From NCBI GenBank assembly GCA_003612405.1, contig RAYR01000003.1:1-64000 (forward strand): DNA of 64,000 bases, written 5' to 3'. A model generated the notes under the pieces. It did not search any database and was not told the DNA's origin. It saw only the letters and a program-made list of their open reading frames with translations. This document shows, piece by piece, positions 56,511 to 64,000 of this stretch. The position numbers and the translations under genes were made by a program. The DNA is from a bacterium 0.1xD8-71 (lineage in GTDB: Bacteria; Bacillota; Clostridia; Lachnospirales; Lachnospiraceae). The first letter of the stretch is position 1. Each line of letters begins with the position of its first letter.

Positions 56511-58421
56511 ATGAAGAAGATTAAAAAGATGTTGTCACATTCCATATACCGGAGAACATTTTATTTATATGCCATTAGTAGTGTGTTGATTATGATGACT
56601 ATTTTGATCTGTGTTTTTGGAATGGTCTCAGCAGAGGTAAAAAAACAGGCAAAAGAAACATCCTACCAGATTTTACAACAGTTAGTCAGTTCATCTGATC
56701 GAGTGTGTGAAGATATAGGAAACATGATGTCAAGCATATTAAGTAAGGGTAAAGCTTTGAAGGTAATGCAAAATACAGAGGTAGATAAAACCGATGAATA
56801 CTGGTTATTTTTAGAACTTCAAAACTTACAGGGATATTATTCCTATATTGATAATATTGCCGTTTTAAACTTGAATCAGGATATATGTGTGCAATCCATC
56901 GGAGCAAATGAATTTACTTCTGAAACACTGGAGACAGCAAGAGCAATGGTAGAAACAAATCAATATATTTTGCCAAGAGATATTAGTGTGGTGGGTAAAA
57001 CAAAGAGCGTTATCACTTTTCTGCAATACTATCCGTCTCAAAATTCCGGGATTCTGGTTGATATCAATTCAGATATCTTTCAATACAGTTTGAACGAACA
57101 GACAAAAACTGCCAGGGTCGTATATTTAATAGACACAAGCGGAAAACCGGTTACCAAGGTTACAAGAGAAAAGTTCAATGATGAAATGATGATTGCCGAG
57201 TATTTGTTTCAAATTGTTTCTGATATGGAAATGAAAGAGAATAACGGTGTATATGATGATAGAAGAAATCAGCAGATGGTACTGGTGACTAAGTCTGAAA
57301 GCCTGGACTGGTGGTTTTGCGATATTTTAAGCTATTCTTATTTTAACGAACAATATAAAAAGATGAGTATTATTTTTGTTGGAATAGCGGGTGTAATTCT
57401 GGGAGCCTGTGTCTTAACCGCCTTTTTGTATAGTAAGAAAACGAACAGAAAACTTTTGAAAATTGCAAATCACTGTAGACGCATTGCGGGATTGGATGAA
57501 TTGCCAACAGATAATGAACTGGCTTATATTGAAAAAACAATGAGCCATATCAGTCATGAAAAATATATGAATGAAAATTATATCAACTTTTGGTTTTTAA
57601 AAAATTTAATTTCAGGACAGGGAATACCATTTATCCTGTCTAAGGAAAAGATACTTTCCTTGCAGGAAAAATATGCTTCTCCCTGTTATGCTGTTTTGCT
57701 CATCGGGATACAGACAAAGGAGGAAATCCAGGAAGACAGGCGTAAGGAAGAATATGGAATTTATCGTTTTATGATATGTAATCTTGCAGATGAAATATTT
57801 GGAGAAAACTATCGCTGCAAAGCAGTAGATTTAGAGGAAAGTATAGTAGCGGTTCTGCTCTTTATCAATTCTGAGACAATTTCTGAGGATTATCTTCTCT
57901 GCTACAATAAACTGCGTGATTTTGCGGAAGATAATATGGGACTTCTTCTCGCCGGCAGCCTGGGAAGTATAGTGAACTCGCAGGGTGAGGTGTTCCTTTC
58001 CTATGAAAAAGCCAGGCAATATATGAAGGTAAGTAATTTAATCGGTAAGAAGGAACTGATAGATTCCAATCAGGTTTCCAATGTGAATTATCAGGAAAAA
58101 AACCAGAAGCTGGTGGAGTCTATCATCGAGTATACGGAACTGAATTACTCAGATGCGGATTTATCCTTAAAGAGTATTTCACAGATGTTTCACCTTTCCA
58201 CGGCCTATGTGGGAAAAATATTTAAAACGATTCAGGGGAACTCCTATGCCTCCTATCTGGTAAATTATCGTTTGGAAAAGTCAAAGACACTGCTCTTGGA
58301 AACCAACAAAACAGTAAATGAAATAGCAGGGGAACTGGGCTTTACCAATGCCACATATTTTACCACATTGTTTAAAAATGAATATGGAATGACACCGACA
58401 ACATTCAGGAATAAAGGATGA
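56511..58421 (+). CDS. YesS-like membrane sensor with AraC DNA-binding domain
   Basis: 636 residues from ATG 56511 (AAGGAG upstream). A first helix (about residues 15-40), a roughly 250-residue extracytoplasmic dCache-like sensing region, a second helix (about 285-310), a cytoplasmic linker, and an AraC-type double HTH at the C-terminus (STAYVGKIFKTIQGNSY, and VNEIAGELGFTNATYFTTLFKNEYGMTPTTFR). Such proteins sense a sugar or its binding protein outside and switch on the neighbouring uptake locus. It is the obvious regulator for the surrounding genes. Confidence 0.9.
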   Translation: MKKIKKMLSHSIYRRTFYLYAISSVLIMMTILICVFGMVSAEVKKQAKETSYQILQQLVSSSDRVCEDIGNMMSSILSKGKALKVMQNTEVDKTDEYWLFLELQNLQGYYSYIDNIAVLNLNQDICVQSIGANEFTSETLETARAMVETNQYILPRDISVVGKTKSVITFLQYYPSQNSGILVDINSDIFQYSLNEQTKTARVVYLIDTSGKPVTKVTREKFNDEMMIAEYLFQIVSDMEMKENNGVYDDRRNQQMVLVTKSESLDWWFCDILSYSYFNEQYKKMSIIFVGIAGVILGACVLTAFLYSKKTNRKLLKIANHCRRIAGLDELPTDNELAYIEKTMSHISHEKYMNENYINFWFLKNLISGQGIPFILSKEKILSLQEKYASPCYAVLLIGIQTKEEIQEDRRKEEYGIYRFMICNLADEIFGENYRCKAVDLEESIVAVLLFINSETISEDYLLCYNKLRDFAEDNMGLLLAGSLGSIVNSQGEVFLSYEKARQYMKVSNLIGKKELIDSNQVSNVNYQEKNQKLVESIIEYTELNYSDADLSLKSISQMFHLSTAYVGKIFKTIQGNSYASYLVNYRLEKSKTLLLETNKTVNEIAGELGFTNATYFTTLFKNEYGMTPTTFRNKG

Positions 58422-58429
58422 AAAGAAAT

Positions 58430-58573
58430 ATGAGATCAAAAATGAAAGCTTTTTATCAAAATTTGAAAGCCTTCTTTGCAAAAATTATATTTTTTTGGCA
58501 TCTATCACGGGTATACGGGTCAGTTGGAAGGAAGGATAATGATAGCATAGAACCCTGCAAAATGCAGCAGTGA
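58430..58573 (+). CDS. Possible 47-residue peptide
   Basis: A short frame starting 8 bp after the sensor's stop, with AGGA about 13 bp upstream. It has a basic/aromatic helical segment (MKAFYQNLKAFFAKIIFFWH) and a polar tail. It may be a real small membrane peptide or chance; nothing else in this 165-bp gap explains it. Confidence 0.3.
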   Translation: MRSKMKAFYQNLKAFFAKIIFFWHLSRVYGSVGRKDNDSIEPCKMQQ

Positions 58574-58586
58574 TAGGAGGTATGAA

Positions 58587-60143
58587 ATGCATCAGACGAA
58601 AGAAAAAGCTTGCAAGGAGGGATTGGAAACTGTGAATGACAATTATCAATTTCCTGATTTGGAGGATATGAAAAAACTTCCGGAACTTTCGCTTCCGGAC
58701 TATCAGGAATTGAATAAGCGTTTTATAGAAGCCGTGCATGATCCGGCAAATAAAATATACAGAACCAATCCTCAAAACGGACATCCGATTTTTGGAGCCT
58801 ACACCTTGAGCAACTCTAATGAGATGGTGACATGGGGAATTTTGGCGATTGGGGAATGGCTGATGAATCGTGATACAAAATGGATTGCACCTACATATTT
58901 CGATTTTTATAGTCAGACACACAGGATATTTTTAAATTCTCCAGATGTGGACAAAGTCGAATACTGGTATCTGTTCTATGTAAATCTTCTTGCCGGGGCT
59001 GTTTACAGAACCTTATATGATGGAGAGGAAACTGCTAAGAATTACCTGATGGAAGCGGCGTCGTCCATGAAAAAGTTAGCGAAAAGCATCAACTACGATT
59101 TTTATGCCCAGGGATTTGACTTTACCACCTATCAATCCTTTACAAACAGAGATATCTTTTGTCAGCCGGATTCTATGGCGGGCTATGCATATCAGATGCT
59201 TTTTGCCAGTCAGATTCTTGAACAGCCAGATTGTCTGGAGGAAAGTGTAAACGCGATCAGAAGATATCAGGCTTATGAGAAAAATCCCTGGTATGAGATT
59301 CCCAATGGAAGCGCGGGCGTATTGGCGGCAGCCTGGCTTCAGGCGCATGGTTATGAAAATGATGTGGAAAAAACAGCTTTCTGGATATTTGACAATGAAA
59401 ACGGTCCCCTCCAGAAAGGGAACTGGGGAGATGAATGTGTAAACGGCCTGATGATGGGATGGCGCGGTGAGAGCAGAAAGGATGCCATGGATTCTGCCTA
59501 CAGCATGGAGAGCCTGATGCCGATGCAGCTTTTACTTCCTTCGGTACGTTATTGTCCTGCGCTGGCAGAAGCTGTTTCCAACTGGGTGCGCCATGTGATG
59601 TCTTCGTTCCAGTTATATTATGGACAAGGTAAAACAAAGCTGAAGGAAACCAGGCCGGAGTTATCTTCTGCCGTTCCCTATGAGAGATTGCAGCGGCTGG
59701 AAGGAGAAGAGAATCCGGTGGCCTGCGGCGACTTTGACGGGCACAGGTCTGTTTATGGCGCCGGATACCTGATGTGGCTGGATGCACTGGTACGAAATAC
59801 GGACAGAGAATGGATCTATGCATTGGACTTGTCTGTAACCGACTGGCTCAGCCGGAAGAACTGTCCGGTTTATTTGATTCAGAATCCTTTGGAGGAGGAA
59901 ATCACGGTACAATTTACAGCGGCAGATATCTGGAAGAAAAAAAGACCGGATTTATTTGAAAATGCATTTCTGGTATGGGAATTGCCTTCTGTACGAAAAT
60001 TAGGAATGTATGAAGAGAAAATTACGGTTACGCTGAAAGCGAAGGAATATAAATTCATGGCAATTTCAAAGGAAATGCCGCTGACAACCACGAATTTCAT
60101 CTGTGGAGCAGATGGAGAAGAGCTGTTATATACAGGGAGATAA
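58587..60143 (+). CDS. Unknown 518-residue protein of the uptake locus
   Basis: A soluble protein with AGGAGG upstream. It is rich in Trp, Tyr and aromatic-acidic segments (AYTLSNSNEMVTWGIL, GNWGDECVNGLMMGWRGESRKD, CGDFDGHRSVYGAGYL), with an all-helical pattern through residue ~430 and a beta-strand-rich final ~90 residues. This resembles an (alpha/alpha) toroid plus beta-sandwich layout of some glycoside hydrolases and lyases, but I recognise no family. No signal peptide. The next gene begins 4 bp after its stop codon, so it is co-transcribed with the GH130-like gene. Confidence 0.75.
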   Translation: MHQTKEKACKEGLETVNDNYQFPDLEDMKKLPELSLPDYQELNKRFIEAVHDPANKIYRTNPQNGHPIFGAYTLSNSNEMVTWGILAIGEWLMNRDTKWIAPTYFDFYSQTHRIFLNSPDVDKVEYWYLFYVNLLAGAVYRTLYDGEETAKNYLMEAASSMKKLAKSINYDFYAQGFDFTTYQSFTNRDIFCQPDSMAGYAYQMLFASQILEQPDCLEESVNAIRRYQAYEKNPWYEIPNGSAGVLAAAWLQAHGYENDVEKTAFWIFDNENGPLQKGNWGDECVNGLMMGWRGESRKDAMDSAYSMESLMPMQLLLPSVRYCPALAEAVSNWVRHVMSSFQLYYGQGKTKLKETRPELSSAVPYERLQRLEGEENPVACGDFDGHRSVYGAGYLMWLDALVRNTDREWIYALDLSVTDWLSRKNCPVYLIQNPLEEEITVQFTAADIWKKKRPDLFENAFLVWELPSVRKLGMYEEKITVTLKAKEYKFMAISKEMPLTTTNFICGADGEELLYTGR

Positions 60144-60147
60144 AAAG

Positions 60148-61218
60148 ATGGATAAAAAAATATTGCAAGAGAAAATGCGGGAAATCTATGAGAAAACTCT
60201 AGAAGAAAGCAGCAAAAAAAATGACGCAGATTATTCTATGGAATATTTCTTTGGACAGTACGGGAAATCACCGTCCTGGTGCATTGGACCAATGAAAAAG
60301 GATGAGTCTCTTACATTCCGGAAAAATGTACAGTGGAATGATCCTACAGAAACCGGTTGGAAATCAGGGTTTCTGTTTAATCCATCTGCTATTGAGAAAG
60401 ATGGAAAGCTATATTTGTTCTACCGGGCGGCTCCCAGGATGGAAACTTTGTGTTCACGTATTGGCCTTGCTGTATACACGGAGGAGAAAGGGTGGGAGGA
60501 CTATCAGAACAATCCGGTTGTTTTTCCTGTAGTGGAAGACGAAGTGTATGGTACAGAGGATCCTAAGGTCTATCAAATAAAGGATGACAGCTATATTTTA
60601 TTTTATAATGGTGTATCGCCGATTACAGAAGAGGTTCGCGCAGAGCTTACGGCAGAGGGCACAGAGGTTCCGTCTCTTGTCTGTACCGTAAAAGCCATGG
60701 TATCCAAGGACTTGCTTCATTGGGAGCGGGTGGGACAGATTGTTCCTACAGAAGTTTCCCGATACTGGGCAAAGGGTGCTGTAATTCCCAGAAATCCCCG
60801 GGGAGAGGCAGTGAAGATCAATGGTGAGTACTTAATGTATCTCAGTGAAGGCTGTGGCGGGAAGCAGGTAATAGGACATTCTGAGGATATGATTCACTGG
60901 ACTTTTGTACAGCAGGAATATTTAAAGATTGATGAACTGGGAAGTATCTGTGAGGTTGCCTGTGCTGTCGTGGATGATGAGAAAGACCAGAATACTTTGC
61001 TTCTGGATGTGTATTATCACACAAAAGAAGGAAAAAGGGCAGGGCTTCAGGCATTGTATTCGAGACAGCACCCATTTGAACAGCTGGAACTGAATTTCGG
61101 GGCAACCCTATGCTGGGGTGGTCTTTGGAAGTACCGGGGTAAATGGATGTGCGCACAGGGCTGGGACGCAGAGGAAGGAAACGAAGAAATCTATTTTTAC
61201 ACAACAGAGACAAAATAG
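60148..61218 (+). CDS. GH130-like five-bladed propeller protein
   Basis: 356 residues from ATG 60148 (GGGAG upstream). Propeller blade signatures resemble GH130 mannoside phosphorylases: FNPSAIEKDGKLYLFYRA, the acidic YGTEDPKVYQI, and the AKGAVIPRNPRG phosphate-side region. These enzymes split beta-mannosyl bonds with phosphate to give mannose-1-phosphate; some GH130 members are hydrolases. No signal peptide, so cytoplasmic. The substrate is not evident. The next gene (DUF1861) starts 11 bp later. Confidence 0.78.
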   Translation: MDKKILQEKMREIYEKTLEESSKKNDADYSMEYFFGQYGKSPSWCIGPMKKDESLTFRKNVQWNDPTETGWKSGFLFNPSAIEKDGKLYLFYRAAPRMETLCSRIGLAVYTEEKGWEDYQNNPVVFPVVEDEVYGTEDPKVYQIKDDSYILFYNGVSPITEEVRAELTAEGTEVPSLVCTVKAMVSKDLLHWERVGQIVPTEVSRYWAKGAVIPRNPRGEAVKINGEYLMYLSEGCGGKQVIGHSEDMIHWTFVQQEYLKIDELGSICEVACAVVDDEKDQNTLLLDVYYHTKEGKRAGLQALYSRQHPFEQLELNFGATLCWGGLWKYRGKWMCAQGWDAEEGNEEIYFYTTETK

Positions 61219-61229
61219 GAGGAATATAG

Positions 61230-62222
61230 ATGTCAATTCAGGAGAAAAAAGCAGAATTCGAGAAAAAAAGGCAGGAAAAGATTTATGAAAGCGTAAAGCT
61301 TACCTTTCATGGTGTGGAGGGGTTTGATGTATATAACTGTTCCATTCCTTTTAGCTGGGAAGGCAAGGAATACATCTATGGGCGTGTTGAAAAAAGAGAA
61401 GAGTGGGCTCGTTCCTGGGTACGGCTTTTTGAAAAAACAGGCAAGGATGAGTACACCGTTGTAAGGGAGCATATGATTTATCCACTGGAGGATCCTTATG
61501 TCAGTATTGTGCAGGGAGAACTTACTCTGGGAGGCACCCATGTAAGAAAAAGAAGCGGAGAAGTGGACAGCTTTTATGGTTATTTTTACCGCGGTAAAGA
61601 TATTGAGGATATGGTGTATTTTACAACGGGTCCTGATTTTATGAAGGATATCCGTCTGGTAGAGCTGGACAATGGAAAGGTTGGAGTATTTTCCAGACCC
61701 AGAAACAAGGAAATTGAAGAGAAATATGGAAGCAGCGCCATGATTGGTTTCGCTGTGATTGACAGTCTGGATGATCTTACGGATGAGGTTATTTTGAATG
61801 CGAAGCCCATTGAGGGTATCTTTGAAAAGGGTGAATGGGGAGGCTGCAATCAGGCATATCTTCTCACAAATGGAAACATTGGTATCATTGGGCATCAGAG
61901 CTTTTCGCAGCCATGTGAAAATGTTTCGGAAGAATCTGCTTCCAATGACTTTACCAAACCTAGCACGACCAGTCTGGATGTATACGTCAACATTGCCTTT
62001 GAGTTTAACCCGGAGACTTTTGAGGTTACGAATCGTAAGGTAATCGGAACCCGTTCATGTTATCCGGAAGGCCTGTCAAAACGGCCCAGTCTGGTTGATT
62101 GCACGTTTACCTCCGGCATTACGCTCCGGGAGGACGGTAAGGCCGATCTTTATGGTGGAATGAGCGATGTGGAAGAAGGAAGAATTACAATCGACTATCC
62201 ATTTTCCTGTCTGATAAAGTAA
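61230..62222 (+). CDS. DUF1861 propeller protein
   Basis: 330 residues, cytoplasmic, AGGAGG upstream. Regularly spaced blades typical of five-bladed propellers (WEGKEYIYGRVE, VSIVQGELTLGGTHVR, LDNGKVGVFSRPR, GGCNQAYLLTNGNIGIIGHQSF). The whole pattern fits DUF1861, a family related in fold to GH43/GH130 but without a proved function. Its place next to a GH130-like gene suggests a joint role in glycoside breakdown. Confidence 0.75.
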   Translation: MSIQEKKAEFEKKRQEKIYESVKLTFHGVEGFDVYNCSIPFSWEGKEYIYGRVEKREEWARSWVRLFEKTGKDEYTVVREHMIYPLEDPYVSIVQGELTLGGTHVRKRSGEVDSFYGYFYRGKDIEDMVYFTTGPDFMKDIRLVELDNGKVGVFSRPRNKEIEEKYGSSAMIGFAVIDSLDDLTDEVILNAKPIEGIFEKGEWGGCNQAYLLTNGNIGIIGHQSFSQPCENVSEESASNDFTKPSTTSLDVYVNIAFEFNPETFEVTNRKVIGTRSCYPEGLSKRPSLVDCTFTSGITLREDGKADLYGGMSDVEEGRITIDYPFSCLIK

Positions 62223-62279
62223 GACAGATATAGAAAGGTTTTCTTTTTCAGGTGCTGTCTTTAAGAGTGAGGTGCTGTT

Positions 62280-63128
62280 ATGGTGGAAACTACAGAAATA
62301 AGCGGAATGGTTAGTAATATACAGCGGTCAAGTATGCATGATGGGCCGGGAATCAGAAGTACTGTTTTTTTAAAGGGCTGCAATATGAACTGCCAATGGT
62401 GCCATAATCCGGAAACTATCAGCTTTTCTGAGGAATTACTCTTTTATCCGGACAAATGTATTCATTGCGGCTTATGTGAGCAGGGATGCTTTTCCGGGGC
62501 AAAGGTGCCTTGTGGGAGGAGGATGACAGCGACAGAGGTTCTTGAGGAAGTGCTGCTGGATGCAGCGTATTATCAAAATGGCGGAGGGATTACTGTTTCC
62601 GGTGGAGAACCCTGTTGCCAACCCCGGTTTACAAAGGAAATACTGTATCTGGCAAGGCTGGCGGGAGTGCATACGGCGATAGAGTCTAATTTAAATGTAT
62701 CCGTTGATGTTCTGTCAGAAGTGCTTACGGAAGCCGACCTGCTGATGTGTGATTGCAAGATTTTTGATGAAGAAAAACACAGGAAGTATACAGGGGTGTC
62801 TAATCGACAGATTCTTCAAAACCTGGAGTGGCTGTCGACCTTGAAAATTCCTGTCATCATCAGGACGCCGGTAATTGCAGCAGTCAATGATACACCGGAT
62901 GATATTCTTCCGATCGCAAAGCTGGCAGCGAATCTGCCGAATCTGCTGTATTATGAACTGCTCCCCTATCATGCTCTGGGACTTTCCAAAGGAACGGTAA
63001 ACAGTGAAAAAATCAAGTTTGACGCGCCTTCCAGGGAGACGCTTTATGCTCTGGCAGAAAGTGCGTTGCAGCAGGTAAAAGAGGTCTATATTGCTTCTAA
63101 AAAGTATAAGAAAACGGCAGAGAAGTAA
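62280..63128 (+). CDS. Glycyl-radical enzyme activating protein (radical SAM)
   Basis: 282 residues. Installs the glycyl radical on the enzyme encoded next. The radical-SAM cluster motif CNMNCQWC is Cys34, Cys38, Cys41, and GGGITVSGGEP near residue 102 binds SAM. The ferredoxin-like insert has one clear CX2CX2CX3C motif (Cys60, 63, 66 and 70) and one extra Cys78; the second motif found in most GRE activases is missing. The start ATG 62280 has only weak AGGTG, and AGGTGCTGT is repeated in the 57 bp before it. Confidence 0.92.
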   Translation: MVETTEISGMVSNIQRSSMHDGPGIRSTVFLKGCNMNCQWCHNPETISFSEELLFYPDKCIHCGLCEQGCFSGAKVPCGRRMTATEVLEEVLLDAAYYQNGGGITVSGGEPCCQPRFTKEILYLARLAGVHTAIESNLNVSVDVLSEVLTEADLLMCDCKIFDEEKHRKYTGVSNRQILQNLEWLSTLKIPVIIRTPVIAAVNDTPDDILPIAKLAANLPNLLYYELLPYHALGLSKGTVNSEKIKFDAPSRETLYALAESALQQVKEVYIASKKYKKTAEK

Positions 63129-63152
63129 CGCTGTGAAAGGTGGGTAGATTTC

Positions 63153-64000
63153 ATGGAAAAATTAAGTTATCCGGAACGTGTGAAGTTTTTACGGGAGAAG
63201 AAAATTGAGCATACCATAAAAAAGAAAGAACAGAACGGGTATATGGATGGGGACGATTATGGGACGGTTCCGTTGCCACCGGATTATGAATTTAAGCCTA
63301 TGTATTTTGCCGACAAGGATTTCTTTTTTGGGGATATTTCCTATGCGCTTAATTTCAAGCATTTTTTAGAGGGACATCCTCTTTATGTAGATCCACTGGA
63401 AATCATGTGTGGGCGGTGGGCAGATATGCTTCCTCATTATACGGGCAGGGATAAAGCCTATGACACAGTATATCCTTATGAGGAACTGAAACCGTTGCAG
63501 GAAAAGTATGACATTGTGAGTGGAATTGGTGCGGACGCGCATTTTGCCTGTGACTATTCCATTGGCTTACAGTTGGGATTTGGTGGACTTCTGGAAAAAA
63601 TCCGTCATTATAAAGCTATCAATCCCGAAAAGGAAGAGTTTTATCTGGCAGAGGAAATTACGGTACAGGCAATTATTGACTTTATTGGACGGCATATCGA
63701 GGAAATCAGACGCTGTCTGGAAAAGGAAACTCGTCCTGAACTGAAGGAAACCCTGGAAGAAATGCTGGAGGCAAATAAATCGGTTCAGTATGGAAAACCG
63801 GAGACCTTTTTGGAGGCCTGTCAGTGGATTGCCTGGTTTAATACGGTTTCCCGTATTTATGATAGAGACGGCGCAGGTTGTAATCTGGATATTCTTTTGT
63901 ATCCCTATTATGAGAAAGATATCCAAAAAGGTTTGCTGGATGACGAGAAGGCCACGTTTATCCTGGCAAATTTACTGTTGATTGATACCCACTATTATCA
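63153..64000 (+). CDS. Glycyl-radical enzyme, pyruvate formate-lyase-like (3' end outside window)
   Basis: The first 282 residues of a PFL-like enzyme, from ATG 63153 24 bp after the activase. The N-terminal part is unlike common dehydratase/PFL starts. HFACDYSIGLQLGFGGLLEKI (residues ~130-150) fits the family's conserved His-Asp region. Where many members have a GRxDQxLYP segment, this has GAGCNLDILLYP (from residue 240). The catalytic Cys and the glycyl loop lie beyond the window, so the reaction (lyase, dehydratase or decarboxylase) cannot be named. Genome context suggests a sugar-derived substrate. Confidence 0.9.
   Translation, partial: MEKLSYPERVKFLREKKIEHTIKKKEQNGYMDGDDYGTVPLPPDYEFKPMYFADKDFFFGDISYALNFKHFLEGHPLYVDPLEIMCGRWADMLPHYTGRDKAYDTVYPYEELKPLQEKYDIVSGIGADAHFACDYSIGLQLGFGGLLEKIRHYKAINPEKEEFYLAEEITVQAIIDFIGRHIEEIRRCLEKETRPELKETLEEMLEANKSVQYGKPETFLEACQWIAWFNTVSRIYDRDGAGCNLDILLYPYYEKDIQKGLLDDEKATFILANLLLIDTHYY

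Overview
This window looks like the replication-origin region of a gut-type anaerobic Firmicute, most likely a Lachnospiraceae (Clostridium cluster XIVa) member. The order dnaA-oriC-dnaN-S4 protein-recF-gyrB-gyrA starts at the left edge. Gram-positive strong Shine-Dalgarno sites (AGGAGG), many XRE regulators with membrane tails, a rubredoxin-fused flavin reductase, ABC sugar importers without their own ATPase, and a glycyl-radical enzyme all fit this group. The species is inferred from gene content and not proven. The first ~9 kb is visibly AT-rich; the 29-39 kb block is more GC-rich.

Layout. 1-9.4 kb: replication and topoisomerase genes plus a metallophosphoesterase. 9.4-20 kb: regulators and small membrane or lipoprotein genes mixed with a MATE exporter, DNA-repair genes (ogt, mutM) and a decayed Rpn-like gene. 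20.3-25 kb: a fructan/sucrose locus (LacI regulator, GH32 hydrolase, fructokinase) whose ABC importer has been destroyed by a nonsense mutation and a large internal deletion. 25-29.5 kb: MgtC-like protein, exonuclease III, and an MBOAT plus SGNH-like acyltransferase pair joined by 4-bp overlaps. 29.7-39 kb: a + strand cluster that looks like an uncharacterised surface-glycan or glycolipid pathway: class II aldolase-like protein, tandem double nucleotidyltransferase, a GT-C membrane protein fused to a phosphoribulokinase/uridine-kinase-like domain, HAD phosphatase, GT2, GDPD-like protein and a second GT-C protein. 39-45.7 kb: murG, pgi, small exported proteins, and a decay spot with a truncated methyltransferase and an ECF sigma remnant. 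45.7-46 kb: a probable type I toxin-antitoxin module (TxpA/RatA-like). 46.2-48.3 kb: a stand-alone ZorA/ZorB-like ion-driven stator pair. 48.3-50.3 kb: a GH120 beta-xylosidase, followed by a tiny FeoB-associated-type Cys-rich protein.

50.7-64 kb: a large carbohydrate-use locus: YesL-like protein, MFS transporter, two LplB/YtcP-type ABC permeases, a solute-binding lipoprotein, a YesS-like AraC membrane sensor, an unknown 518-residue protein, a GH130-like propeller protein, a DUF1861 protein, a glycyl-radical activating enzyme with a shortened iron-sulfur insert, and the start of a divergent glycyl-radical enzyme cut by the window end. The arrangement suggests import of a glycoside, its cleavage or phosphorolysis in the cytoplasm, and a radical step on a released product. 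This locus and the 30-39 kb cluster are the best candidates for undescribed biology. No CRISPR array, tRNA, rRNA, insertion sequence or prophage was seen.
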